From Budorcas taxicolor (taxonomy: Eukaryota > Chordata > Mammalia > Artiodactyla > Bovidae), in assembly GCF_023091745.1 (NCBI RefSeq), contig NC_068922.1, positions 81,439,533 to 81,503,532 on the forward strand: 64,000 nt of DNA, given 5' to 3'. A model generated the notes under the pieces. That model ran no database searches, was not told the DNA's origin, and worked only from the letters and a program-made list of their open reading frames with translations. Below are positions 10,785-21,167 of the stretch, piece after piece. Position numbers and translations under genes: made by a program. How positions within the stretch are numbered: the stretch's first letter is position 1; the number at the start of each line of letters is the position of its first letter.

Positions 10785-11865
10785 CCCTTCAGGAAGAAAG
10801 TAAAGGGAGTTGCTGCTTCAGTGAAAATTTAGTTAAATTTCTTCGGGGTTGGGGGGAAGCCTTAGCAAAAGACAGCTTGACAAAAAAACTGCTTGTCAAA
10901 TTAGTTGTGAACAAGGCAACTTGTTCATGATAAGGGCATGGACAAGTGCAAAACCTTGTGAATGATAAAGGCAAAACACGAATCTGGAAGGATCTATTTG
11001 TAATTTATGGTTGTCAATCTCAGATTTCCCTTTGGTCCTCAGTTCAAGCTAACAGCCAGACTTTAGATATTCTTGCCTTGAGGGATTTTCTTTCTTTCTT
11101 TCTTTTTTTTTTTTTAAGAGCAGAAACTTCTGCTCTGAAGTCACTTGCTAAAGCCTTGAGAATTTCCTGGAATCTCCAACAGCCCTTTCCTTTTGTCCAA
11201 AGACTTTGCTTATTCCTCTCCCCCTTTGGAACCTCAAAGTCACCTGGAAAAATTTCTTCATTCGTCTCTTAACGTTAGCAAGAATGGGGCTTGAAGCGTC
11301 ACAAGCCCTTCACTTCTGACCATTTCTGGTTTATACCAGAATTCTTGAGGCAACTGAATTAAGAGCAGCCCGTCTCTGCTCAGCGGGGACCTTCTGCACT
11401 TGCCAGGCTATGTTTGAGGCTTTTTCTTTCCATGCCCATCTCTCCACTAGACCGCGAGCCCCGTGAGGTTGGGACTGTGTCTTAGGCATCCTGACACCCC
11501 ACGCCCCATCACCCAGGACCCTCAGGAATACAAATGCTTGTGGAATTATCTTAAAAGTCTGTGAAGAGTTATCAGAGACACAAAGGGAGCCCAAAGACTT
11601 GCATTTCTAGGTGATAACATATGATCCCAGCTCTTTAAACCTGAAGGAGCTTCGGGGACCAAGCTGCTGGAAGATCTAGTCTGAAAATCTCAGCACAGGC
11701 AGAAAAGATTGCAGCGCTGGTTCTCTAAAGTCTGTTCTGATTTTTCTCGTGACTTATTTCTCCCCTTTGCCTGAATGGTTCATGTTTCTGTAGGAAACAG
11801 TTTTATCCAGAAGAAGCAGAATGCCCAATAAGCAGTGGTTTAGACCCTAAGTACACTTGTTGATC
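10785..11865. other. Unannotated intergenic sequence
   Basis: Contains a pyrimidine stretch (TTTCTTTCTTTC and poly-T) near 11090-11115. No gene or splice-supported coding segment is seen. Confidence 0.55.
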
Positions 11866-12150
11866 GGAGAAGGCAGTGGCAGCCCACTCCAGTGGGGTGG
11901 GACTTTCTTGCCTGGAAAATCCCATGGATGGAGGAGCCTGGTAGGCTGCAGTCCATGGGGTTGCTAAGAGTCGGGCACAACTGAGCGACTTCACTTTCAC
12001 TTTTCACTTTCATGCATTGGAGAAGGACATGGCAACCCGCTCCAGTGTTCTTGCCTGGAGAATCCCAGGGACGGGGGAGCCTGGTGGGCTGCCGTTTATA
12101 GGGTTGCACAGAGTTGGACACGACTGAAGCAACTTAGCAGCAGCAGCGAC
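11866..12150 (+). repeat. Bov-A2 SINE (dimeric)
   Basis: Two related halves are joined by the linker CACTTTCACTTTTCACTTTC at about 11992, and the copy ends in CTTAGCAGCAGCAGC. This dimer arrangement is the hallmark of Bov-A2. Confidence 0.94.
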
Positions 12151-12369
12151 ACTTGTTTACGACAGAAGTACACAGATTTACAGCCCCAGGGATGATACTG
12201 CTTTAACAAAGTCATCAAGGAAAGTTTGACTTTCCATTGAACTGTCCTTGAAACGCTGACTTTTACCCCTGGCCTATCTTACGGCTACACTGATCTGAAC
12301 ACCACCTTCTGCATGGGAGCTTCCTAGGCGGGACAGGGCAACATCTTCATGTGGCTCCTTCAGACTCAG

Positions 12370-12640
12370 TTCAGTTCAGTCGCTCAGTCTTGTCCGACTC
12401 TTTGCGACCCCATGGACTGCAGCACGCCAGGCTTCCCTGTCCATTACCATCTCCCAGAATTTACTCAAACTCATATCCATTGAGGTGGTGATGCCATCCA
12501 ACCATCTCATCCTCTGTCATCCCCTTCTCCCGCCTTCAATCTTTCTCAGCATGAGGGTCTTTTCAAATGAATCAGTTTTTTGAATCAGGTGTCCAAAGTA
12601 TCGGAGTTTCAGCTTCAGCATCAGTCCTTCCAATGAATAC
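12370..12640 (-). mobile_element. BovB LINE 3' end with 10 bp target-site duplication
   Basis: The tail (TTCAGTTCAG) is at the left; the body is antisense ORF2 C-terminus. TCAGACTCAG flanks it at 12360-12369 and 12641-12650, a clean target-site duplication. Confidence 0.92.
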
Positions 12641-12650
12641 TCAGACTCAG

Positions 12651-13355
12651 GGAGAAAACTATTTCCAAGAGCCCCTCACCTGCAGACAGATCACTGGCAA
12701 ATTGTAATGTGTTGCCATGTGTGGTGACTGGCTTGAGGCAAGCACGGCTCCCTCCCCAGGGCTGGAGGCACTGCTGTCTGGAAAAACAAACAGGGTTCTG
12801 TTTGCAAAGAGGTGGGGAACCAACAGTGTCTGTGAAAGTGGTGTGTTTCCATGGCACACCTCAAACACTGAGACACACACACATCTGGGGAAAACAAACA
12901 CCCTTCCTTACTCTATGTGGCACGTTCTATTTCAATTATATTCCATCATGGTCCAATTTAAAAATATTTCTGGTGAGCCACAATATTGATTTTCAGAATC
13001 ATTGGTAGAATGAGTTCTTTTCCTCAGTTGACAGAATGGATGTTCAGAGAAGTTCGGGCAGGTTACAGAAAAGGCCTGAAGAAACGCAGGCAATTGGAGT
13101 CAGACTGGAAACAGACCAATGGCTTGGCTGAAGTCCGAGAGCATCCCCCACCACGCCCGCTGGCTCCGCGGTTCCCCAGCAACCAAGTTGCCGTAAGTCC
13201 TGGGTGAGGCTGCGAGGAGGAGCTTCGTATTATTCTCAGGCTACTCAAGTCGTTTCAACCTATATCAAGGGTAAGCCTGGAGTCGGGGGCCCTGGTAGGC
13301 TCTGGCTTGTCCTGTTTTGCTGGGGTTGAGAGCGCCTGGGCACCTGCAACGTTAG
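12651..13355. other. Unannotated intergenic sequence
   Basis: A MIR-like trace (GATGTTCAGAGAAGTTCGGG) is possible near 13035. Overlapping open frames on both strands have no family match. Confidence 0.5.
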
Positions 13356-13414
13356 GGAGCCTGGCGAGCTGCCGTCCGTGGGGGCGCGGAGGCTGACACA
13401 GCTTAGCGACCCAC
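13356..13414 (+). repeat. Bov-tA 3' remnant
   Basis: GGGAGCCTGGCGAGCTGCCG to CTTAGCGAC is the last third of a sense Bov-tA. Confidence 0.65.
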
Positions 13415-14354
13415 CACCAACGAGCCTGCGGCTTTGTTCATTCGCGGGGCATTTCTAACCAGAGAAGATCAAATAATACGGACAAGCAGAGACACAGAGC
13501 ATGGTCTTAAATCAGACGTGTGTGCAAACCAGCCTTCTTTCAACTGCACGACCGTCTCCCTCTTCCTCCGGTGGGCTCGCGAGTCTGGACTCCACTGCAG
13601 AAGCGGCTGCGGGCAGGAAAGAAGTGGCGTGTGCTCTCCTGGTTTCCACCGGAACCACCCCCTTCACTCAACCTTCCCTCAACCAGAGAACAAGGCCCGC
13701 CACTGAGCGGGGTCTGGAGCTTGAATCTGAATCTGCTTTACTAATTCCAGCTCTTCTGTTTGTACATAGTTGCTTGAACACTCTCGGTCATAAGGCCCTC
13801 TCTAAATTGGAAAGCTGCTTTATTTTTATATCCACAGCATAAGCAGCTCAAAGAATACGGTCAAATTGAACTTCCTCCTCCTGAAAAGATGGATGAATTT
13901 ATGACTTCTAAGTGGGTTCTCCATGCGAACAATTTATTCTTGAAGTCGTGACTGTCCTCCATGAATCACAGAGGAGACCATCGTCAGCCAGAGAAGAGTC
14001 CATTTCCTTTTTAGGACGCAGCATTAAGAATTCATGGCTTATTTCCTGATATGGAAAAAGGATGCACCTTTTTAACAGCATAAACTCCCAAGCTACATAT
14101 TTAGAAAATAAAAATGAAAATCTCCTACTAATTTCAAGATTTAGAAAGGCCCTTCTGCCTATTGAGTCCTGTAAACACTGTAGGGAATTCGTGAGAATGA
14201 CTTTTTCTTAAGCCTCCGTGTGTCCACCTGTTAAATGGGTAACAAGTCCCTCTTCCAAAGAAAGGTCTGTGTTCTCAAAGGAAACGATGAAACGCCGCGT
14301 TTATGACTAGCCTTGGGATTCACGGCTCTTCATCTTGAAAAGCTGCAATGTGAT
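13415..14354. other. Unannotated intergenic sequence
   Basis: No named repeat. Three overlapping open frames near 13434-13842 (+) have no recognisable domain. Confidence 0.5.
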
Positions 14355-14492
14355 GCCTCGTAAGCACAGTGTGGACAGCCCTTTATAATAGTGGGCACAC
14401 TGCTTCCACCCGGCGAGGACTGGGTGGAGAGCAGAGACGGGTCCCTTAGGCCTCGTAAGCACAGTGTGGACAGCCCTTTATAATAGTGGGCA
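14355..14492 (+). repeat. Exact 43 bp direct repeat, 95 bp apart
   Basis: The 43 bp beginning GCCTCGTAAGCACAGTGTGG occur at 14355-14397 and again, identically, at 14450-14492. The 52 bp between are not repeated. Too long for a transposon target duplication; a recent local duplication (or an assembly artefact) is likelier. Confidence 0.9.
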
Positions 14493-14528
14493 TTGACTGG
14501 TTACTTGCTCTGAATCGGTGCGAGCGTG

Positions 14529-14744
14529 CATGCTGGTCGCCTCAGTCGCGTCTGACTCTTTGCGTCTCCATGGACTGCAGCCCACCAGGCTCCTCTGTCC
14601 ATGGGAGTCTTTCGGCAAGAACCGTGGAGTGGGCTGCCGCGCCCTCCTGCAGGGGATCTTCCCCACCCAGGGATCGCACCTATGTCTCTTACGTACCTGA
14701 ACTGGCAGGTAGGGTCTTTACCACTAGCGCCGCCTGGGAAGCCC
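14529..14744 (-). repeat. Bov-tA SINE
   Basis: An antisense copy starting 37 bp right of the 43 bp repeat and ending CGCCGCCTGGGAAGCCC, a variant head also seen at 16441. Confidence 0.92.
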
Positions 14745-14769
14745 CCTATGAATGGGGCATCTTGTCCAA

Positions 14770-14900
14770 TTCTGGACTATCTCATTTAGTCCCAATAATT
14801 ACATGAGATGAGAATTGATAATCCCACTTTTCAGATGACAAAACGGGTTCAGTAATGTTTGTCACCTGCCCCTCATCACACGAATGCAGGTGTCGCTACC
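14770..14900 (-). repeat. MIR SINE
   Basis: TAATCCCACTTTTCAGATGA followed by a decayed GAAACTGAG region is the antisense MIR core. Confidence 0.55.
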
Positions 14901-15380
14901 AGGAGAAGAATCAGGTCCCAGGGCTCCCGAGGACTCAGCCACATCCCCCAAATACGATGGGATGGAGAGAAAGACGCTTCTCGGCTTTACAGAAACAAAT
15001 TCTGTGTATTCCAAATGACTAAATCAAACCATAGTTTTATCGAGTAACGCCACACACATGCTTTGACAGATATTACTTTGGACAAGGACAAATGAAAATG
15101 GGTTACAGGAAAATCACTACCTGAATAATCATCCAGCTAGTGCGTGCCAAAAATTTTAATAGCTTGAGTGGCTACAGAACAACGTTTTAAAAGGTAGAGG
15201 AGAATGTGGTGGTCCCTAGAAGATATTCTTAACAAGCTTTTATTCCTAGAATCGTAGGCCTCAAATATAATCAGAGGCCCTAATTGTCCAAAACTGGGGG
15301 TCTAGTCGTGGTCCTGCTTTTCCCACGGGACACCACCTTGTGCAAGAGATGTGGCGATTCCCCCTCAAGGGTGAATGGCT
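14901..15380. other. Unannotated intergenic sequence
   Basis: AT-rich, with nothing recognised. Confidence 0.55.
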
Positions 15381-15480
15381 GGAGAAGCTCAGGGGCCTTG
15401 CTGCCCTGTGGCCTCAGGCAAGCCGCCTCACCTCTCTGTGCCCCTGGCTGTTGTTTTCTGCGTGTGAAATGAAAGGGGTG
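15381..15480 (+). repeat. MIR core
   Basis: GGCCTCAGGCAAGCCGCCTC and CTCTGTGCCCCTGGCTG follow the MIR consensus loosely. Confidence 0.5.
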
Positions 15481-15567
15481 GAGCATGCCTGCAGCATATT
15501 CCAGGGCTACTCTTCTGGGAGGGGTGAGTGAACTGACCGAAAGCATATTTACTGGGGACTTTACCCC

Positions 15568-15648
15568 ACTCCTGCGTTCGGGCCTGGAGAATTCCATGAG
15601 CTGTATGGTCCACGGGGTCCCAAAGAGTCAGATGACTGAGCAGCCTCC
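15568..15648 (+). repeat. Bov-tA 3' remnant
   Basis: GGGCCTGGAGAATTCCATGA and GGGGTCCCAAAGAGTCAG are the distal third of a sense copy. Confidence 0.65.
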
Positions 15649-16218
15649 CCTGACTTCCTCCAGCTGTTTCTCGGGAGGGAGCAAAGAAGGGAGATTTAGG
15701 GAGGCACACTGCCTGGTTTGCCCTCTGTCTCCACCACGTTTTGCTGAGTGACTTGAAGCAAGCACCTTAAACTCCCTGCTCCTGGCTGCTATAGGAAGCT
15801 CAGGAACAGCACGGGTCATAAACAAGCACAGAGGCTTTGTGCCGTGCAAGCGTTACTTAGCTGTCCCTTTACGTCCATGTGCCTGGCGCCATTTAGGTTT
15901 CAACTAAGGGACGACTTCTTAACTACATAAATCATCTGTGTGTCCTTAATAAAGGCGAGGAGGAGGGTGGTTACTGTCTCCCATACTAATGTGTTTGCCA
16001 AGGTTAATTTGCAGAGAGCCATTTTCAAATAGGACGACATCTTTTGCACTTCCTAAAATCGCCAGCAGGTGGTAGAGTTAGACTGTATTTTAGATGGTCA
16101 GGGCCTAGGGCGCCTTCAGCTGGGGGCTTTGGGGAACGATCAATATTTGTCTTTTTTCTTTATCAACACTTTGAATCATTAGCATCTAGAATAAATAACA
16201 CCTGTCTTGGTCACTTAA
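15649..16218. other. Unannotated intergenic sequence
   Basis: No gene or named repeat. Confidence 0.55.
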
Positions 16219-16441
16219 TGCTGCTGCTGCTAAGTCGCTTCAGTTGTGTCCGACTCTTTGCGACCCCATGGACTGTAGCCCACCAGGCTCCTTTGTCCGT
16301 GGGATTCCCCAGGCAAGAGCACTGGAGCAGGCTGCCATGCCCTCCTCCGGGATCGTCCCGACCCAGGGATCGGACCTGCGTCTCTTGCATCTCTTGCGTT
16401 GACAGGCAGGTTCTTTACCACTAGCGCCGCCTGGGAAGCCC
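16219..16441 (-). repeat. Bov-tA/Bov-A2 SINE
   Basis: A (GCT)3 start leads into AAGTCGCTTCAGTTGTGTCC, and the copy ends CGCCGCCTGGGAAGCCC. It contains a small CTCTTGCATCTCTTGCGTT internal duplication. Confidence 0.92.
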
Positions 16442-16484
16442 CCACTTAATGCTATAGAAAAGTGAAGAAAAAGTTCTACTAATT

Positions 16485-16620
16485 AAGAGCTCTGGTTCTC
16501 AGACTCTCAGGCATCATTGGCAGCACCTGGGGGTCTTGTTAGACATGCAAGTTCTCCAGCTGGAGTCAGAAAGCCGGGTGTGGGGATGTTTGGGTCCAGT
16601 GATGTAGGATTTGCATGAAC
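16485..16620 (+). repeat. MER5A-type hAT DNA transposon relic
   Basis: CTCTGGTTCTCAGACTCTCA and GCAGCACCTGGGGGTCTTGT match the left part of a MER5A-like non-autonomous element; the right part is unclear. Confidence 0.5.
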
Positions 16621-16942
16621 TTGGGCGGGAGCCTCTCCCTGCAAAGGCAACGCCCAGGACTGCCAGGTCTTGGTTCTGACTCAAAGCTGAGTAGATCAAG
16701 ATGGGACATTTGCTGTCTAGGGACTGCCAGTTTGGACCGCAGCGTGGCAGCTGTTAGACGTGCGGTCTCAGGACCCAGGCACTGATGCTGGACCAGGATC
16801 TGCACGTCACCCCAGAGACTCCGCACAGCCGCCCTCTCTTCCCTTTTCCCTCGCCGCCCCTTCCTCTGCCTTTGGCTGGTCCTACTTCCCTTTTTCTGCA
16901 TTAATTCTGACCATGAAGCCATGACCTCCCCACCCCCCACCC

Positions 16943-17648
16943 TGTCATACTAGCTGTCAAGAAAGGAAAGTACCGAAAAACAGAGAAAAAAGACCTCGCC
17001 ACTTCTGTTAGGGAAAACGCGCTGACAGAAACCACCTGCAATGACAAATCCACCCAGCACAGCTAAAGAGTCAGCCCCGCCAGCCGCAGCTAGGGAAGCG
17101 CCTGCTCAGCAAGGAAGACCCTGCAGCCAAAAAAGAGTAAAAGAACCCGGGGGTGAAGCTGTGACAGGAGAGGACAGAATCTGACTCCTCGACCGTCTGC
17201 TTCTTTTTCTTTAACCTTAGCTCTGCGTAGCTTTTGTTATTATAACTTCTGAATGGATGCTGTCTATAGCTGTAAGCACATAATGGCCTCTCTGCCGGAA
17301 TGTTCAACTAAAGTGCCTTTATTCAGCTCCGGGGGAGACATACTGACCGTGCCCACCTGAACAGATGCAGAGAAGGAAGAAATGAGCACATCCCCTCCTG
17401 ACGCCGGCCAAGCCAGGAGATATTCCGTAAGACTTACGGGCTTTTTACTTTACTTCCTCACCTCCTCCCCGTCTCTGCTCTATGAAAGATCCTCGCATCC
17501 AGACCCCCATAGCGTGGGACTCTAGCCACTCCTCCACTGTCTTCGCAGGTGGCTGGTCTTCCAAATAAAGTCGCTACTCCGTGCCTCAGCACCTCATCTC
17601 CTGATTATTGGCCTGCTGTGCGGCACGCAGACCGGCCTTGGATTCACA
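16943..17648 (+). mobile_element. Probable solo LTR of an endogenous retrovirus
   Basis: The block starts near TGTCATACTAGC and ends near TTCACA, with a CTATGAAAG TATA-like motif and an AATAAA at 17564-17569 followed by a GC-rich tail of about 80 bp, the U3-R-U5 layout of an LTR. No primer-binding site or internal retroviral genes follow, so it looks solo. The 5' boundary and target duplication are not clear. It carries no coding capacity. Confidence 0.55.
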
Positions 17649-17903
17649 ACAAAACAGGATCGGTCTAAATCATGGCTCTTCTTTGGCAATGACAAGTTGT
17701 AGCAAATCAGGACCCCAAGAAGCAACAGATGGCACAAAGTGATTTAGGAGGGGTTATTTAAAATAGAGTATTTATAGAGGTGCGAACATATGTGACTCCA
17801 AGGGATAGTGAAGCAATTACGGGCTAGTAGCGACAGAGCTGTACCTTCCCTAGGCCAAAGCCATCAGGAGAGTGATCACAGAATTTAGGAGAGTCAAGTG
17901 GCA

Positions 17904-17935
17904 GGGGGGTTGGGGGGGTGGGGGGGGTGGGGGGG
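17904..17935 (+). repeat. G-quadruplex-forming G tracts
   Basis: Runs of 6, 7, 8 and 7 G are separated by two, one and one T. This is an unusually strong four-tract quadruplex motif, directly before the Bov-tA at 17936. Confidence 0.9.
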
Positions 17936-18148
17936 CAGTTCCCAGGTGGCATAGTGGTAAAGAACCCATCTGCCAAGCAGGAGATGCAAGAGACACAGGT
18001 TCAACCCTGGGTCAGGAAGATCCTCTAGGGAAGAAAATGCCACCCACTCCAGTATTCTTGCCTGGAGAATCCCACGGACAGAGGAGCCTGGCGGGCTGCA
18101 GTCCCTAGCACTGCAATGAGTCGGACATGATGGAAGCAACTTAGCATG
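17936..18148 (+). repeat. Bov-tA SINE with a DR5-like element
   Basis: A sense copy in which the decayed B box and the following GGGTCA give GGTTCA-ACCCT-GGGTCA at 17998-18014, a direct repeat with 5 bp spacing like a retinoic acid receptor site. This arises from CpG loss and a one-base deletion. Confidence 0.92.
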
Positions 18149-18765
18149 CAAGAAGAGGAGACCCTCTTGCATGGAGAGAGAGGAGAGAACCCCACAGTCA
18201 GCCTGAGGGCACGCCCAGGGAAGACCTCCTCTGGGGGATTTCCCCCTGCTCCATCGCTGTCTTTTCTCACAAGGACCTTCTGCAGTGGTCCTCCATTGGC
18301 TGAAACTGGTCAGGGGATACCGGGGACCTGAAGTCCTTATAGGCAGTCCTCACTGGTCGACACAGAATGTTGAAGAAAGGGTGAAGAGCCAGGGGGAGAT
18401 GGAAGGCTTGTAGCTCAGGGGCCTGGGGATGGGCAGATGACCCAGCCTGACCAGTGGGTATATGGTTGGGAATGTTTGCTGAGTGCTTCCAGGGAAAGGT
18501 TTTCTTCCCTGATTTTTACAGAAAGAAGCTCTTCCTCTGCCTCCCTGCTTGGGATGCTGTTGAGAGGGTGTGCGTTCTGCAGCCAACTTGAATCTAGGAG
18601 GGGGTCATAAAGAGAATTGAAAGCAAGCTAGAGGTGAGGTCAGCAAGATAGAGAAGGAGTGGGCAGATGGGGTAGGGTCTTGCTGGAATGCCTACTGCCT
18701 CTGGCGCATGGGATTTATCTCTTCCTCCTCTCTGCCTGCCAGTTGCTGTCTGCTCCACACACAGC
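18149..18765. other. Unannotated intergenic sequence
   Basis: Nothing recognised; moderate GC. Confidence 0.5.
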
Positions 18766-18858
18766 ATCTATGCGGCCAAACCCATCTTCACTACAGCATC
18801 TATGCGGCCAAACCCAGCTTCACTGCCCATCTATGCGGCCAAACCCGGCTTCACACCT
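18766..18858 (+). repeat. Three-copy minisatellite, about 31 bp unit
   Basis: CATCTATGCGGCCAAACCC followed by a CTTCAC stretch occurs three times in tandem with slight drift in the last third of each unit. All three frames stay open, giving repetitive short peptides that are not genes. Confidence 0.9.
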
Positions 18859-19074
18859 TTCTTCCCTGCTTGACTGAACTCCCTAATTATGGTAGAGAAA
18901 TTTATGTAAAAATCTGAAATTCATTTTTAACAGCAGATTGTGTTTCTTGTATTGCTTTCTGGGACTAAACAGCGTGGGCCATGATTTAATGGGGTTTCAT
19001 TGTACTGTTTCATCAGTACAGACTAAGAGCCCAGTCCGTGATTGATTCCCTGAGATACTGCTGCTGGCTGGGCC

Positions 19075-19210
19075 ATGTGGTTCAAGAGCTCAAGCTCTGT
19101 ATAATGTGGACCCCGGATCCAAACCCCAGGAGCCTTGCTGACTAGCTGTGTCCTTAGGTGCCTTACCTGACTTCTCTGAGCAAAAACCCTGATGAGTGAA
19201 CATGAGGATT
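19075..19210 (+). repeat. MIR SINE
   Basis: CTGACTAGCTGTGTCCTTAG and ACTTCTCTGAGCAA trace the core in order. Confidence 0.55.
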
Positions 19211-19221
19211 CACTGTGTTTA

Positions 19222-19438
19222 GTACGTGTGTGCGTGCTAAGTCACTTCAGCCGAGTCCGACTCTTTGTGACCCTATGGACTGTAGCCCCCCAGGCTCCCC
19301 TGTCCATGGGATTCTCCAGAGAAGAATACTGGAGTGTTGCCATGCCCCCCCACAGGGGGTCTCCCTGACCCAGGGATCGGACCCATATCTCTCAGGTCTC
19401 CTGCACTGGCAGGTGGGTTCCTTACCACTAGGGAGGCC
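19222..19438 (-). repeat. Bov-tA SINE
   Basis: GTGCGTGCTAAGTCACTTCA to TACCACTAGGGAGGCCC; a short Bov-A2 tip with (GCT)4 follows at 19451-19487. Confidence 0.92.
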
Positions 19439-19489
19439 CGCATATACCCTGCTGCTGCTGCTAAGTCGCTTCAGTCGTGTCCAACGTCC

Positions 19490-19978
19490 ATGCGTAAAAT
19501 AGACAGCTAGTGGAAAGCTGTCATACAACACGGGGAGCCCAGCCTGGTGCTCTGTGTCGACCTAGAGGGATGGGATGGGACAGGGGTGGAAGGGAGGCTC
19601 AAGAGGGTGGGGATATGTGTGTGTGTGTCTATGTGTCTCTGTGTGTGTGTGTATCTGTGTGTCTCTGTGTGTGTGTGTCTGTGTGTCTCTGTGTGTGTGT
19701 GTGTCTGTGTGTCTCTGTGTGTGTCTGTGTCTGTGTGTCTGTGTCTGTGTGTCTGTGTGTGTCTGTGTGTGTGTCTGTGTGTCTCTGTGTGTGTCTGTGT
19801 CTGTGTGTCTGTGTGTGTGTGTGTGTGTCTGTGTGTGTGTCTGTGTGTCTCTGTGTGTGTGTGTAGTTATGGCTCTCTATTTATATAGAGTTAAGGCCGA
19901 TTAGCATTGTTGTATGGCAGAAATCAACACAACATTGTAAAGCAATCATCCTCCAATAAAAAAAAATAAATACGAATT
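19490..19978 (+). mobile_element. L1 3' end, sense, with expanded microsatellite
   Basis: TAGACAGCTAGTGGAAAGCT begins the L1 3' UTR, and AACACAACATTGTAAAGCAA with CCAATAAAAAAAAATAAA ends it. The TG/TC array at 19614-19864 interrupts the UTR. Confidence 0.85.
19614..19864 (+). repeat. Compound (TG)n/(TC)n microsatellite, 250 bp
   Basis: An almost pure alternation of GTGTGTGTCTGTGTGTCTCT units. All three + frames are open and give cysteine/valine-rich nonsense peptides of over 100 aa. Confidence 0.97.
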
Positions 19979-20154
19979 AAAAAAATTAACAGCCCCAAAG
20001 CTGAGTGAAGTCTCACCCAAAGATGCAGACGTGATCAGCGTGATGCTGTCTGTCCCAAGCTCTAGGCAGAGTGAATTGAGAGCACAGGCGACCAGTCTCG
20101 CACGGCGGCATGAATCAGGTGGACAAGGTTAAAAGGTGAGACTGAGCGGATTTT

Positions 20155-20570
20155 TTGAACATCCCAGGCGGGCGGCTCCCGAAGACCCGGGATTGGCGCC
20201 CGCTGGCCGCTGAGCTTCGCCTGGATCCTCGGAAGCTGCCGGGCAGCCTCCCCTCCGCAGGCGGGAGGCCGCTCGAGCTGAGCGCGCTCGGCATGGGGGG
20301 GTTGCTGAGGGCGTCCTAGTCACGCCTTTCGTCAGGCCTCTGTGGGCACCGAGGGCACAGGTGGCGGAGCGCCCCGCACGCAGCTGGCCGAGACTGAGGG
20401 GCCGAAGAGGCGCCCGGGGCCGCGGTGCCCACGCGGTGAGGGGCACGTGCCAGCGGGCCGAGCGCTGTCGGCGGCAGCCGCGGGGGATCCAGCGGGGGAG
20501 GACCGCCAGCTGCGGCAAAAGGCGGAGACCGCAGGCGTTCGCTGAAGGTCAGCCGTGTGCCAAGCATCGT
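20155..20570. promoter_or_regulatory. CpG-dense island, no gene recognised
   Basis: I count roughly 45 to 50 CpGs in about 400 bp with GC near 70 percent, far above the flanks. The sequence does not match Bov-tA, BovB, CHR or L1. Overlapping open frames on both strands are arginine/proline/alanine-rich, the usual product of GC-rich non-coding DNA. It could be a promoter or enhancer CpG island; orientation is unknown. A MIR relic follows on its right. Confidence 0.6.
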
Positions 20571-20700
20571 ACAAGGTGTGCCCTTTGCAGACGAGGAAAC
20601 CGCGTCTCAAAGAGGATCGCTAACGTCCCTGAGGACGCATCACCAGGACGGGGTGGCCCCCGGGGTGCGAGCCCAGCTCTGCCGCCAAAACCGAGTCGCT
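20545..20700 (-). repeat. MIR SINE next to CpG island
   Basis: GTGTGCCAAGCATCGTACAA, then GCAGACGAGGAAACCGCGTC, the antisense MIR order, with unusually many CpGs retained. Confidence 0.6.
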
Positions 20701-21019
20701 CCCCGCTCTGGATGCTGCAAACCGGCCTGGGAGACCGCGATAGACGGCTCAGACATTCCCTGTTGTGCTGGAAAAGTAGAACTTTAGAGCAAGGGCCAGG
20801 CTGTGCCTGTAACTCTAGTGAGACCTTGAGACTGGCTTACTCTATCTCGGAGTCTTTCCAGCACCTGTAAATTGCGATGGAATTCTTTTTGTTTGGCAGA
20901 ATAATGAATAATAACTAATAAAAATTGGAAAGTTTTGTCTCTTCCAGAGGCTTCCTTGGTAAGCTAAGTTAGCTTACTGCCATATGTAGAAGGGCCAGGG
21001 CTTTCAAAGAGGCAAGTGC
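20701..21019. other. Unannotated sequence right of the CpG island
   Basis: No gene or clear repeat. Confidence 0.5.
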
Positions 21020-21150
21020 CCGCTCTGCTGGTTTTCTTATTAAACCTCTGTTAGTCCATCTGTAAAATGGGGGTAATAACCGCAGGCTGTAAGAATTACA
21101 GTAATAGTTTAAGCGATTTAACTCAGCACTTAATAGGTGTCAATACATGG
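21020..21150 (+). repeat. MIR SINE
   Basis: CCATCTGTAAAATGGGGGTA and a CAGCACTTAATAGGTGTC end are the MIR 3' half. Confidence 0.75.
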
Positions 21151-21167
21151 TGGCCATAATATCGCTG

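Noticed and set aside
17071..17307. Short open frame in the LTR as a viral protein
   Set aside because: No similarity to retroviral proteins; the element is a solo LTR without internal region.
18766..18858. Repeat-spacer array
   Set aside because: Three drifting tandem copies with related spacers are a minisatellite.
19510..19904. Open frames of 109-118 aa rich in Cys/Val/Ser
   Set aside because: They are translations of the TG/TC microsatellite in three frames; no gene.
20129..20870. Open frames up to 169 aa in the 20 kb CpG island
   Set aside because: Overlapping frames exist on both strands, composition is Arg/Pro/Ala-rich and no domain is visible; typical of GC-rich non-coding DNA.
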